Source: Diphasiastrum complanatum (Eukaryota; Streptophyta; Lycopodiopsida; Lycopodiales; Lycopodiaceae). Taken from it: 64,000 nt of DNA. Below are positions 48,301-54,483 of this stretch, in pieces (the stretch's first letter is position 1; every line of letters starts with the position of its first letter). Made by a program: the position numbers and the translations under genes. The notes below the pieces were generated by a model. It was not told the origin of the DNA. It was given only the letters and a program-made list of their open reading frames with translations, and searched no databases. The DNA lies in contig CM055102.1 of NCBI GenBank assembly GCA_029204225.1, positions 13,206,199 through 13,270,198 of the forward strand. Reading direction: 5' to 3'.

Positions 48301-50454
48301 GCTTGACTTGATAAAAAGGAACTTTTATTGGCCAAACTTAAAAAGTCAAGTGGAGGCATATGTTCACAAATGTGGACAATGTCAAGTTAATAAAGCTGAA
48401 AGACTTAAGGCAGCTGGTCTACTAATGCCCTTGGAAATTCCCGAAAGAATGTGGGAAGTATTTCCATAGACTATGTGGTTGGGCTACCTCGGACGGGGAA
48501 GCAAAATGATGCTATTTGGGTTATAGTTGACAGGTTAACCAAAATGGCGCAATTCATTCCAACCAAGCAAATTGTCAAAGCTTCTGAACTTGATCAGCTT
48601 TTCGTTGAAAAGTTGTTCAGGTTGTTTGGTTTGCCGAATGACATTGTTAGTAATCGAGATCCTAAGTTCACTGGCAAATTCTGGCAGGCAGACTTTGAGA
48701 AATTAGAGACCACATTAAGTCTAGGGTCTTCATATCATCCTGAATCGGATGGTCAGACAGAGAGGACGAACCAGTCTATAAAGGACATGCTTCGGGCATA
48801 TGTTTCCAAAAGACAATCGGATTGGGAAAGGTACCTTCCAATGATTGAGTTTGCGTATAACAACACAACACTCAGCAACGGGTTTTAGTCCATTTTCTTT
48901 GATGTATGGTTTCCAACCTAGGGCTCCCATTTCAGTGGGCCTCAAAAGCCTAAAGGTAAAGGCAGCAGTAAACTTCCTGCATGATATGCAAGAAATGTCG
49001 CTTGTTGCTCGCGATAACGTAAAAACGGCTCAAGATAAAGCCCAGTTTTACGCCAATCAAAAGCGACTTTTAGGGTCTATGAAGAGGGAGCTTGGGTATA
49101 TCTTAGAATCCCAAAAGACTCTAAGGTATTAAAGAATGGAGAATGTCCTAAGTTAATGTTGAGCCATTCCGTATAGTAAGAAACTCCATCGGAATACCTA
49201 TCAACTAGAACTTCCTCAAGGTGTCAAGGTTCATCCAGTTTTTCACATTAGTCGTTTAAAGGAACGACTTCGGACAATTCCCAGCGAACAGAGGTAAGCA
49301 ATGGCAAAAAATGGAAAAAGGGGGGCATTTGCACCTACTATGCCTCAGCCTACACCTGCTATGCCTTCACCTCCACCTTCACCTTCTCCTTCTCTACCAT
49401 TTGCAATCCCCATCTCTCCGTCAAATCCTATTGGTAATAGTGAATCCACTATAGCCCATCCTTTGACCCCGAATATCCCATAAGGGGAATCACTTGTGCC
49501 TTCAGCCTTTATGATCTCTGTCATTCGTGCAGATCAATTACGTTCTTATGAATATCTCAACAGCCATCGAGAAAAACTTCCCTCTCTTGAAGCTATGATC
49601 CATCTTGTCACATCTTCAAAAACTGCATTCCTCTATCGATGATCTCAAGCAAGAAGTTGCAGCTATCAAAATCGAAGCTTCTTCTCATTCGACTACTTCA
49701 GCTAAGATCCAACAGCTTGAAAGTCAAGTGGAACAGCATAATACTGTTGTCCGATCTTGAGAAGATGTGCTTAAAATTCCTAATATTGTTGTTCTACCAC
49801 CTCCATCTTCATTTATCTCAGCTACGTTCATCGAGAGTCGTTTGCGAGAGCATAAGGCTCTTAATGTCCGGGTCAGAGGTATTAAAAATTCCCATGATGA
49901 TGTTGGTGAAGCTTAGAAGTTTCTTGAAGAAAGTCTTCAACACCACCACAAAGATATGGATACTGCATGGCGGCCTAAGAAGGATCCAAATACTCTTGTC
50001 ATACACTTCGCATCTGCAATTGGTCGTCGTGAAGTGCTAGGGAAGAGATCTACACTGCAGGGTACCACAATATACCTGGATGAAGACCTTACTTTCATTC
50101 AGGTTCAAGAACGGAAAAAGGCAAAACATGAGGCTCTAACAAATGGAAAGGGGATGATCTACAGGGATGGTATCATCGATTTGTAGATATTAAATTTGTT
50201 GCTATTAATGAGATATCTGAGATTGTTCAGAGTTAGGTTGAGATGAGAGTTAGAGCACTGAAGAGATGCGCAGTCAAACTTGTAAATGATCTTCGTATCA
50301 TATAATCTTAGACATTATTCTTTAGGTATGTTGTTTTGAGGGCATTGCTCCGTCTTGGTGCCATCTTATATGATGTACATTTTTGTTGGTGCCATCTTAT
50401 ATGATGTACTTTTTCATCTTATATGCCTTTTGGCATGGAAAAGACGTCAATAAA

Positions 50455-50519
<65 letters not shown>

Positions 50520-50719
50520 TGACATTCTCTGGAGTTCTTGCGTCGTCGCCCTAAAATTCACACCATGCTTTCCAATATGTTTCATGTTAACAAATTCTCT
50601 CTCTTCAAAAACCTGTTTTGATTCGAAGCATCTCTCCCACGATTAGAAACATTCACCAAATAAAAGTTTCCAAGAGCATGAATCAAAACGCAAGAATCGC
50701 ATTTTAACCATCATAGCCT

Positions 50720-50774
<55 letters not shown>

Positions 50775-51567
50775 TAAATCTCACGCCAAAAGCTATGATT
50801 GAGCAGTTGATTTATCGCAAAAAAGCTTCATGAAACCATCACATCCGATTGCAACATTGATAAATCACCTGTTTTTGAAAATGCCCTTGGGACATTGAAA
50901 ATAAAGCAGACAACTCCTCGTTAGACACGTCTGAGAGCGTTGACTGAGGATCCGGATTGAAAAAACCCTCATCATCCGCAGTTTGCTTCCCATCATCATG
51001 TTCTTGCCACATGGAATTTGAAGCCCAGGCATCATTTTTATCTTCACCATTCAAGAAATCCACGCTGGTATTCCAATCTGTTGATCCAGGTTGCTCAAAA
51101 GAAGCAGCAGGCGTCCTACAGTCAGATTCATTGGCCGCATGAATGTGGCTGATATGCTTACTGACATGGCCGGCCAATTCCCCCAGCCTAGCGCCAAATT
51201 CAACACCAAATTGCCCTAGCCTGTTCCCGACCTCAAGGACCCCCGATGAGGTATCCCATGCAACAAAGCTTCTGTTATAATCCGAACAACGCTTTTTCTC
51301 TCCACTGTGAAAGAAAACCTGCTCAATACCGCTGCAACATCTACTTAAAGGAAAGTTGGACAAAGGCCACGGCCAGCGAAACTCCTTATCAACTCGAAAT
51401 TGTTGGGAAGTGAAGTCTAAGATTGGAGTGAGCGAGAAGAGAGCTGTTGATGACCTCACATGGCTCTGTAGCATGCATCCCAAGCCTTGTGCCAAGCAAC
51501 CAAACCGCTCTGTGATCACTTGTCCCTGCCTTTGGACAGCCTCCCATCCTTCCAAATATACCTCCAT
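6130..51567 (-). CDS. Conserved plant protein of unknown function (7 coding exons, ~520 aa, two giant introns)
   Basis: Exons in order: 51567-50869, 21063-20824, 8456-8367, 7960-7811, 7428-7304, 6981-6852, 6258-6130. Every junction is GT-AG and phase-compatible (only the intron between exons 5 and 6 splits a codon, a Ser), giving 1563 nt and 520 residues. Exon 1 encodes a Gly-rich segment (about 125-155) and an acidic Asp/Ser-rich region (about 175-230). The rest is rich in alternating hydrophobic and polar residues, with [29 protein letters not shown] and a terminal LNSGIEF. As I recall it (not searched), this arrangement from the [11 protein letters not shown] start to the GIEF end matches an uncharacterised plant-wide family. 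The strand pattern and terminal Phe suggest a membrane-beta-barrel-like C-terminus, which is inference. Intron 1 (29.8 kb) and intron 2 (12.4 kb) are full of transposons, none of which touches an exon. Confidence 0.85.
6852..6981 (-). CDS. Host gene exon 6 (residues 435-478)
   Basis: The acceptor is acgtattgcag and the donor TCT|gtgagc. It completes the split Ser and reads [19 protein letters not shown], then [16 protein letters not shown] and GFATIS. It ends in phase 0. Confidence 0.9.
7304..7428 (-). CDS. Host gene exon 5 (residues 394-434 plus split Ser)
   Basis: The acceptor is tatccaacag and the donor AG|gtagtg. It begins [20 protein letters not shown] and ends LRPTLQL plus the first two bases of a Ser codon completed by exon 6. 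Confidence 0.9.
7811..7960 (-). CDS. Host gene exon 4 (residues 344-393)
   Basis: Fifty codons, phase 0 at both ends; acceptor gtgcttgtgcag, donor AAG|gttctt. It reads [19 protein letters not shown], then a Gly/Phe-rich stretch and [14 protein letters not shown], with alternating hydrophobic residues consistent with beta strands. Confidence 0.9.
8367..8456 (-). CDS. Host gene exon 3 (residues 314-343)
   Basis: Ninety bases, phase 0 at both ends, between an attatgcag acceptor and a gtaagt donor. It reads [17 protein letters not shown] and continues [13 protein letters not shown]. Another frame of this exon is also open, but only this one joins exons 2 and 4 in phase. Confidence 0.88.
10125..10480 (+). 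pseudogene. Ty3/gypsy integrase C-terminus and chromodomain relic
   Basis: A frame at about 10144-10270 reads GPF-like [19 protein letters not shown] and then [10 protein letters not shown], the linker after gypsy integrase. The 10346 frame reads [17 protein letters not shown], a clear chromodomain core (W-KG-L, -TWE). Chromodomains steer chromovirus integration to marked chromatin. A stop and frameshift separate the blocks, and the hAT element begins shortly downstream, so the rest of this gypsy element is lost or displaced. Confidence 0.8.
11135..11779 (+). CDS. hAT transposase N-terminal exon with BED zinc finger
   Basis: An open frame of 214 codons. Residues 28-52 form a BED-type finger, [15 protein letters not shown] with a downstream HLLRL and GISNC, supplying Cys-Cys-His-Cys ligands for binding the transposon ends. 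Residues about 105-200 are low-complexity Gly/Ala/Ser/Pro, including two copies of a unit of about 20 residues around GPSHxGG and RASNTH, encoded by a near-perfect tandem duplication at about 11505-11620. The frame ends at a TAG just before unrelated LTR-like sequence, so the stop may have come with that insertion. Confidence 0.75.
   Translation: MSVLGRGIWSEVELTEGDVATHQGSGARRWRCLHCGGIFIGSLTRVRAHLLRLTRPDGRGMGISNCPRISYAEVERLMDTYGRDGSSLEPLRPSHSAIRGSVAGAGTRAGSGHGRGAGSRADAEAGPSHMGGDVPRASNTHAETGPSHVGGGDVRRASNTHAPSRPIVPSAAGPSRPASSSAADAPFTESDHATEGRSDAAGDAPQSDTPSRAF
11795..12390 (+). mobile_element. LTR-retrotransposon remnant inside the hAT gene
   Basis: 11797-11880 is closely similar to 25838-25902, the end of a gypsy LTR (GCTTGGAGGACATTTGGAGG and ACTTGTTAAA shared). 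It is followed by a short linker, a polypurine tract (AAGGGGGAG, about 11908-11919) and TGTTAGATTTC, which looks like the start of another LTR. From about 12000 the sequence has repeated CCTTCG and TTTTTCGCATTTTTC words. This splits the BED exon from the catalytic exons. Confidence 0.6.
14716..14734. repeat. G19 homopolymer in the hAT transposase coding region
   Basis: Nineteen consecutive G. Upstream the frame encodes an acidic tail ending RRGRPRRS; downstream the meaningful Arg/Gly-rich frame ([18 protein letters not shown] at about 14905-14960, ending at 15079) is in a different phase. A tract length change would restore one frame, so this is a mutation hotspot or a sequencing uncertainty. 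Confidence 0.8.
15287..15353. repeat. (AG)n microsatellite
   Basis: About 33 AG units in the 3' untranslated part of the hAT element, preceded by two copies of TTTTTTTCCAGCATGGTCTA at about 15218 and 15260. Confidence 0.95.
15640..16495. other. No gene recognised
   Basis: AT-rich, with a TATATATAG near 15763 and no long frame. It may be LTR sequence of the gypsy element that the hAT interrupted, but no matching copy exists in the window. Confidence 0.35.
16505..16745 (+). pseudogene. Ty3/gypsy reverse transcriptase relic
   Basis: Read across two frames, the order of family words survives: [20 protein letters not shown] (family: MPFGLTNAP), [12 protein letters not shown] and then a decayed catalytic box where Asp-Asp is expected ([10 protein letters not shown] in one frame). 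No functional frame remains. It ends abruptly near 16745, where an LTR fragment in the other orientation begins. Confidence 0.65.
16750..16971 (-). mobile_element. Minus-strand LTR fragment with polypurine tract
   Basis: Read on the minus strand, GGTGGGGAG (16972-16980) is a polypurine tract followed by TGTTGGATTATTATGC at 16971, a typical 3' LTR start. Upstream on the minus strand (about 16981-17110) the frame [20 protein letters not shown] and VDEGGE resembles the end of a gypsy polyprotein. Inside the LTR, CACAATTGGCACTTAGCCA is directly repeated (about 16777 and 16808). The far LTR end is not defined. Confidence 0.5.
17930..18170 (+). pseudogene. Ty3/gypsy RNase H relic
   Basis: The frame reads [20 protein letters not shown], then [14 protein letters not shown], matching the start of gypsy RNase H (family: TDAS-GIGAVL-Q). 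The first catalytic Asp position reads Thr in ITAN. A frameshift follows. It shares orientation with the RT relic at 16505 and the pieces at 19425-19800 and may come from the same element. Confidence 0.65.
19425..19800 (+). pseudogene. Ty3/gypsy RNase H end and integrase zinc-finger relic
   Basis: [20 protein letters not shown] at about 19435 matches the RNase H end (family: Y-PGK-N-VADALSR). From 19689, [19 protein letters not shown] matches the start of the gypsy integrase HHCC finger. Both are broken by stops and lack the catalytic core. Confidence 0.65.
20824..21063 (-). CDS. Host gene exon 2 (residues 234-313)
   Basis: The acceptor is ttgtttgcag and the exon opens in phase 0 as [18 protein letters not shown]; it ends WYGFDRK before a gtgaga donor, in phase 0. 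It includes the conserved-looking run [20 protein letters not shown]. It sits alone between a 29.8-kb and a 12.4-kb intron. An internal ATG at 21051 could start a shorter product, but the residues before it also fit the family as I recall it, which favours an internal exon. Confidence 0.85.
22266..22860 (+). mobile_element. Probable LTR fragment
   Basis: It begins TGTTAGAGC and has a 9-bp inverted repeat, TGTTAGAGC/GCTCTAACA, at 22266-22291. It is GC-richer than its surroundings and contains AATAAATAAATAAA at about 22801-22814 followed by ATTCTTCCGGGATTC, a typical plant LTR R/U5 arrangement. It does not match the 3' LTR at 24870, so it is not that element's partner. Confidence 0.45.
23000..24853 (+). 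pseudogene. Ty3/gypsy chromovirus pol (RT, RNase H, truncated integrase, chromodomain)
   Basis: RT runs 23060-23787: [34 protein letters not shown] and catalytic VVFLDDIL. RNase H runs about 23831-24290 ([29 protein letters not shown]). At about 24436-24530 integrase begins ([19 protein letters not shown]) and jumps directly to the post-core [20 protein letters not shown] and a chromodomain ([16 protein letters not shown]), so the integrase catalytic core is deleted. Stops occur in RT and RNase H. It is followed by a polypurine tract (24859-24869) and an LTR. Confidence 0.88.
24870..25904 (+). mobile_element. 3' LTR of the gypsy element at 23000
   Basis: It starts TGTTACATACC directly after the polypurine tract GGGGGAAGGAA and probably ends ...AAAACCA at 25904, about 1035 bp. 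U3 carries imperfect tandem units with CCTTGGATAAGGG at about 24958-25130. A TATATAAGG box lies at about 25437, followed by GGGCGCCC (25452-25459). The last 70 bp recur inside the hAT element at 11797. No 5' LTR copy was found in the window. Confidence 0.65.
26238..26704 (-). pseudogene. Ty1/copia RNase H (downstream half of a split minus-strand element)
   Basis: Minus-strand frames read YFQGDFTIW (from a longer block) and then [36 protein letters not shown] and [11 protein letters not shown], matching the copia RNase H C-terminal half. The upstream RT lies at 29370-29960; the two parts are separated by element 1, whose target duplication GTATC marks the split. Confidence 0.8.
26710..27163 (+). 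repeat. Element 1 5' LTR
   Basis: TGTTAGAAG...CCTACA. It contains CCTATTTATATG (probable TATA region, about 26987), a TTC-rich tract (about 27084-27115) and GGGCGCC at 27064-27070. Confidence 0.92.
28004..28900 (+). CDS. Element 1 fused Gag-derived ORF (298 aa)
   Basis: An uninterrupted frame between the leader and polypurine tract. Residues 1-72 are copia Gag-like ([26 protein letters not shown]). The middle is unrecognised; residues about 203-228 ([20 protein letters not shown]) are hydrophobic enough for a membrane span. The C-terminal part ([35 protein letters not shown]) resembles the integrase-RT spacer of element 2. So the frame is a remnant of gag joined to a spacer by a large internal deletion. 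Whether it is translated is unknown; an intact frame of this length in an otherwise gutted element is notable. Confidence 0.6.
   Translation: MARNLGAIRTCSGEDMLDGTNYSSWSCKLRFCIDVMIKILLVTRSILYHLKFCKTSKSAWETLLKMYRIKDSSSCFLLSSSSFLKVEGQSHAKFDHCLSTSTSLHRNVGMVKHSSSPEPFVANDGRISEELYEQASQDNVLEKAEIKHSLKPFCTNGGGEKIMSISTLVQSGVLLDYLGVQSGKLLVFFLKMVDTRFSHSLFIMFSLCYIVSILLCIGNGLRKVFGQQGPHLEHFGQQSVGDFVAVGQPATASCWLSESLRDSKASFYLGGNTHASPKSVPYADFSYFMSCYVFYIII
28907..29364 (+). repeat. Element 1 3' LTR
   Basis: It matches the 5' copy nearly throughout; it has two more TTC units and lacks three bases (TGG) near the end. It ends CCTACA before the GTATC duplication. Confidence 0.92.
29370..29960 (-). pseudogene. Ty1/copia reverse transcriptase (upstream half of the split element)
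   Basis: The minus-strand frame 29815-29591 reads [20 protein letters not shown], then [12 protein letters not shown]. The catalytic box is NVDD where the family has YVDD, an altered first residue. Upstream (29960-29816) are degraded copia RT words such as [14 protein letters not shown]. It continues across element 1 into 26704-26238. Confidence 0.78.
30165..30549 (+). repeat. Partial second copy of the element 1 leader and gag start
   Basis: About 385 bp closely matching 27794-28168, including the ATG (30376) and [17 protein letters not shown]. It has a 9-base in-frame difference near 30490 and breaks off at GCAAGACC. The frame runs on to 30627 into unrelated sequence. No LTR is attached. 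Confidence 0.8.
30640..32367. other. No gene recognised
   Basis: AT-rich. Contains TAGTAATTACTAATTAGTAA-type self-complementary sequence at about 31090-31135 and a G13 run at 31269-31281. Short frames at 31496-31818 have no recognisable family. Confidence 0.4.
32368..32520 (-). repeat. Element 3 3' LTR, distal part
   Basis: TGTTGTAAAATGATGATGC onward matches 47643-47730 with a few changes. It is interrupted at the CAAGC duplication by element 2 and resumes at 37062. The left part also carries extra sequence not in the 47643 copy. Confidence 0.8.
32526..32977 (-). repeat. Element 2 3' LTR
   Basis: On the minus strand TGTTAGAAATAAATGAC...TTTCCTACA, 452 bp. Contains GGGCGCC (32601-32607) and an (AG)n stretch. 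Confidence 0.9.
33015..33935 (-). CDS. Element 2 integrase C-terminal half fused to RNase H tail (306 aa)
   Basis: Starts [16 protein letters not shown] (the region of the integrase catalytic Glu), continues through [20 protein letters not shown] and a spacer rich in GQQ/GQP, then [20 protein letters not shown] and [17 protein letters not shown], which is the extreme C-terminus of copia RNase H. The whole RT and most of RNase H are missing, yet the junction keeps an open frame. Confidence 0.82.
   Translation of the reverse strand: MTTPYTPQQNGVAERKNCILMEMARCMFKAKGLPHKFWAEAVITAAYISNRCPTKALKVLTPYEVWYGKKPTISHFRIFGCTAYAFVPNKLRTKLEDKGVKCIFVGYSSESKGYRLFNLSINKIIASCDVHFDEKNSLDVAPTHILKGDSPHSVNVEVFPDLVPSSIARDKGQQSTSFDMPNTSSSLEPNVHQEPSVVAQNKSVGTVGQQGPVLEDLGQPSVVSEDLGQQIVRRDMAVGQPKTVPRWLLSTLRDSKVSSFYDGDILLEYCPTEDNIVDLFTKALPRVRFEALCKALKLIPRVGFVT
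34034..34951 (-). CDS. Element 2 protease and integrase N-terminal half (305 aa)
   Basis: Open for 305 codons. Protease motif [13 protein letters not shown] at about residue 48; pre-integrase [17 protein letters not shown] with [10 protein letters not shown] zinc ligands; then the integrase core [17 protein letters not shown] and [17 protein letters not shown]. It stops at 34034 just before the second catalytic Asp; the next 100 bases are frame-shifted. Confidence 0.82.
   Translation of the reverse strand: MEQELEASGDLFNQDYAFVSNIASTSTTTSIRNPDSLLQVADFQPIEWVIDSGATRHMTSRKEAFTKLVKVQNGSKVQCADDASYSIHGIGIVAIILPNGEEKYIKNVLFAPGIKKNLLSVSTMLKQGLVVEFKEDKCLVKDPKRSLLIIVSGTMHAGLFIMDTYERRIPSTCLVASTSQSLELAELWDARFRHLNFASLKKLKTFNMVEDISTIEQPEGHVCEGCILGKFQRKPFPIDGTIRVLDKFDLVHSDVCGPMRTKSIGKCIYFVIFIDDFSRFTWIYPMKAKLEVFQRFKDFLAMVEN
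34975..35880 (-). pseudogene. Element 2 gag
   Basis: From an ATG near 35852 the frame reads [20 protein letters not shown] and ends in a His-rich shifted region. The 35500-35180 frame gives the UBN2-type middle ([32 protein letters not shown]). A zinc knuckle [14 protein letters not shown] (CX2CX4HX4C) lies near 35010-35055. At least two frameshifts. Confidence 0.8.
36552..37056 (-). repeat. Element 2 5' LTR with 53-bp tandem duplication
   Basis: GGTCCAACTGAACTTAAGAC begins at 36876 and again at 36929, a 53-bp direct duplication absent from the 3' LTR. Otherwise colinear with 32526-32977. Confidence 0.9.
37057..37545 (-). repeat. Element 3 3' LTR, proximal part
   Basis: CTGTGGATCATAAATTTGATC to about 37195 matches 47735-47880. 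It ends TTCAACA next to the polypurine tract. Confidence 0.8.
37620..38447 (-). pseudogene. Element 3 RT end and RNase H
   Basis: Resumes RT beyond element 4 with [16 protein letters not shown] and [20 protein letters not shown]; RNase H follows ([35 protein letters not shown]). In the intact element this continued directly from 44500. Confidence 0.85.
38411..38861 (+). repeat. Element 4 5' LTR
   Basis: Contains about three imperfect tandem units around TTGGCCTTGGGCCCTAT and GACATTTAGAC (38507-38580) and GGAGGGCGCACTAT near 38632. It ends directly against the primer site. Confidence 0.93.
38862..39865 (+). other. Element 4 untranslated leader
   Basis: About 1 kb between primer site and gag, rich in GCGCCCTACTGCTGC-like words; GGGCGCCC at 38918, 39102 and 39136. 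Near 39318-39395 a unit CTACC(C)TGGACAATACAA is repeated about four times. Open frames here have Leu/Phe-rich composition and no recognisable domain. Confidence 0.6.
39866..41491 (+). pseudogene. Element 4 gag (shortened), protease and RT N-terminal part
   Basis: An ATG at 39866 ([13 protein letters not shown]) is cut by a TGA, and the frame reopens at 39971 for 506 codons. Gag keeps [20 protein letters not shown], then passes straight to a zinc knuckle [14 protein letters not shown], so most of the capsid domain is deleted. Protease: [15 protein letters not shown] (DTG active site). RT starts [20 protein letters not shown] and [11 protein letters not shown] and ends at TAG 41489. Confidence 0.88.
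41498..42022 (+). pseudogene. Element 4 RT C-terminal part
   Basis: Continues RT in the same frame after the [23 protein letters not shown], catalytic [32 protein letters not shown]. It ends at SDCQR, where the inverted segment begins. Confidence 0.88.
42014..42330 (-). pseudogene. Inverted RNase H segment within element 4
   Basis: Reads only on the minus strand: [75 protein letters not shown]. It is a gypsy RNase H of normal layout, but opposite to the flanking RT and RNase H tail ([20 protein letters not shown] from 42336). At the left junction, GATTGTCAGCG meets AAACTGACGATC; at the right, AGAGCGTTGGTTGCAG. Shared short words (GTCAG, TGGTTGCAG) suggest microhomology at the breakpoints. 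Confidence 0.85.
42331..44000 (+). CDS. Element 4 RNase H tail, integrase and chromodomain
   Basis: Open to 44000. RNase H tail [20 protein letters not shown]; integrase zinc finger [20 protein letters not shown] with CPFCLRNK; catalytic core with [36 protein letters not shown] and [19 protein letters not shown], so the Asp-Asp-Glu triad is present. The chromodomain reads [21 protein letters not shown] working integrase would insert element DNA, but the upstream breaks prevent its synthesis as part of Pol. The nominal ATG lies inside the inverted segment. Confidence 0.88.
44045..44495 (+). repeat. Element 4 3' LTR
   Basis: Same length as the 5' copy, with three differences (ATTACTGAG/ATTATTGAG, CTATATTCC/CTATTTTCC, AAGTAGGG/AAGTAAGG). 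Confidence 0.93.
44472..46889 (-). pseudogene. Element 3 protease, integrase and first part of RT
   Basis: Frames from 46889 down: a [18 protein letters not shown] segment following the protease, pre-integrase [16 protein letters not shown], integrase [27 protein letters not shown] and [12 protein letters not shown], the post-integrase [20 protein letters not shown] block, then RT ([28 protein letters not shown], catalytic [10 protein letters not shown]). Several frameshifts. A 115-bp tandem duplication at about 46364-46593 repeats the pre-integrase start. RT stops at 44500 where element 4 enters. Confidence 0.85.
46879..47628 (-). pseudogene. Element 3 gag with two zinc knuckles
   Basis: The N-terminal frame (47611-47431) reads [20 protein letters not shown], a copia Gag start. 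The 47256-46879 frame is Lys-rich and then has [14 protein letters not shown] (CX2CX4HX4C) and a second, incomplete-looking [11 protein letters not shown] knuckle. Zinc knuckles bind the element RNA. A frameshift near 47430 separates the parts. Confidence 0.75.
47643..47887 (-). repeat. Element 3 5' LTR, truncated
   Basis: Starts TGTTGTAAAATGGTGATGC next to the primer site. Similarity to the 3' LTR stops at about 47887, where gypsy-derived sequence begins. Confidence 0.8.
47890..49290 (+). pseudogene. Ty3/gypsy RNase H tail and integrase relic
   Basis: About 47930-48165: [20 protein letters not shown] and TDHRALKVL (RNase H), then shifted frames with a zinc-finger relic ([19 protein letters not shown] at about 48369-48430). 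48451-48888 is open: [57 protein letters not shown], so the catalytic triad survives. 48845-49280 gives the post-core [19 protein letters not shown] and a linker [10 protein letters not shown]. It truncates the 5' LTR of element 3. Confidence 0.82.
49490..50190 (+). pseudogene. LINE (L1-like) ORF1 relic
   Basis: Shifting frames give an N-terminal coiled-coil-like part, then [14 protein letters not shown] and, at 49956-50186, [40 protein letters not shown] and [20 protein letters not shown]. This is the layout of plant L1-type ORF1 proteins (RRM-like RNA-binding module plus C-terminal domain), which coat LINE RNA. It has a stop near 49758 and a stop before the RRM-like part. No ORF2 endonuclease or RT follows. 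Confidence 0.6.
50190..50460. other. Non-coding tail after the LINE-like relic
   Basis: TTGGTGCCATCTTATATGATGTAC is present twice (about 50356 and 50388). AATAAAG at about 50449 directly precedes a (CT)n tract, an arrangement that could be a decayed 3' tail. Confidence 0.4.
50459..50516. repeat. (CT)n microsatellite
   Basis: About 29 uninterrupted CT units. Confidence 0.95.
50724..50774. repeat. (CT)n(CA)n compound microsatellite
   Basis: About 15 CT units followed by about 11 CA units, in intron 1 roughly 95 bp downstream of exon 1 in the gene's direction. Confidence 0.95.
50869..51567 (-). CDS. Host gene exon 1 (residues 1-233)
   Basis: The chosen start is the ATG at 51567, reading [16 protein letters not shown]. 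The frame is open further upstream, but the codon at 51604-51606 is GTG and a stop follows, so 51567 is the first in-frame ATG. The exon ends HFQKQ before a CAG|gtgatt donor, in phase 0. Residues about 125-155 are Gly-rich and amphipathic ([17 protein letters not shown]); about 175-230 is acidic and probably disordered. No transposon similarity is visible and the frame is uninterrupted for 233 codons, unlike the decayed frames around it. Confidence 0.85.
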
Positions 51568-51572
51568 GCAGC

Positions 51573-51608
51573 TTAACACTGTATACCCATACTTCTCAGA
51601 TCCCACAT
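51573..51608 (-). promoter_or_regulatory. Short upstream ORF ending 5 nt before the main ATG
   Basis: ATG at 51608 opens an 11-codon frame ending in TAA at 51573; the chosen host-gene ATG is at 51567. Such placement can lower or regulate initiation through reinitiation. It depends on this part of the transcript being present. Confidence 0.4.
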
Positions 51609-51945
51609 CCAGTCCTCAAGAAATCACTGACAAAATTCAGTCCACTACACCTTCACGGTAACATCATAAGCAAGAAACTATCGCACCAGTAACACTGTCA
51701 TACAAGTTGACAGAAACCTAAACTTTACTCCAATAATCTGCAATTTTCAAGATAAAGATAATCCTTATCATTAAAATAGACTGATTGGCCCCACCTCACT
51801 GCGCCCTGTACACGAAACACGAAAAACCTCACACACAACGAAAAGCCAGAAACAGCGGTTTAGATAAGAGGATGATAATATTGAGCAATGAAGGTTTGAT
51901 TTCATGAATCAAAAAGCAATTTGAAGCTCGCTTGCTCTTGCTTAC

Positions 51946-52110
51946 CTCTAAACGAAGGCTGAAAAAGAGTTTTTCAGTTCAGTTTTGGATTTCCAAGCAT
52001 TCACCGCCTACGCGATTGCAAGAAACGCATCAAATCGTGTGATAATTCTCGCTCCATATCCTCCATCGACGAGCACTACAACAAAACTCTGAAACGACAG
52101 ACTACGATAA
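51946..52110 (-). other. Probable non-coding 5' UTR exon of the host gene
   Basis: On the minus strand CGTTTAGAG is followed by a strong gtaagc donor at 51945, and exon 1 is preceded by a ttttgtcag acceptor at 51627-51629, giving a possible 319-bp UTR intron. The exon holds a 21-codon upstream frame (52066-52001). The transcription start is not determined, so the upper boundary is approximate. Confidence 0.4.
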
Positions 52111-52259
52111 AATATTATGTCGTCTCTTCCCATTTCTCGATCCAGCTATCGAGAACCTTCCAGAAATCACAGGGACATGATTTTAAGCTCGCAACCGTTG
52201 GATCCTATCACGGACGTTCAGATTTTGCTACGTTTACAAAATAAACCATCGATAATGTT

Positions 52260-52283
52260 CCACGTGGCATGTCTGTCACGTGG
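52260..52283 (-). promoter_or_regulatory. Paired G-box elements upstream of the host gene
   Basis: CCACGTGG at 52260-52267 and TCACGTGG at 52276-52283 contain two CACGTG cores 16 bp apart. They lie about 150-180 bp upstream of the probable 5' UTR exon. G-boxes bind plant bHLH and bZIP factors in light and stress responses; a role here is inferred from position only. Confidence 0.5.
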
Positions 52284-52309
52284 CACAAATCCAAGCGGTG
52301 GGGCGTGAA

Positions 52310-54480
<2,171 letters not shown>

Positions 54481-54483
54481 AAA

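Larger units (their letters stand above)
21064..50868 (-). other. Host gene intron 1 (29,805 bp)
   Basis: A CAG|gtgatt donor at 50868 and a ttgtttgcag acceptor at 21064. It carries most of the window's LTR retrotransposons, including three with exact 5-bp target duplications. 21064-22260 holds nothing recognisable. Confidence 0.78.
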
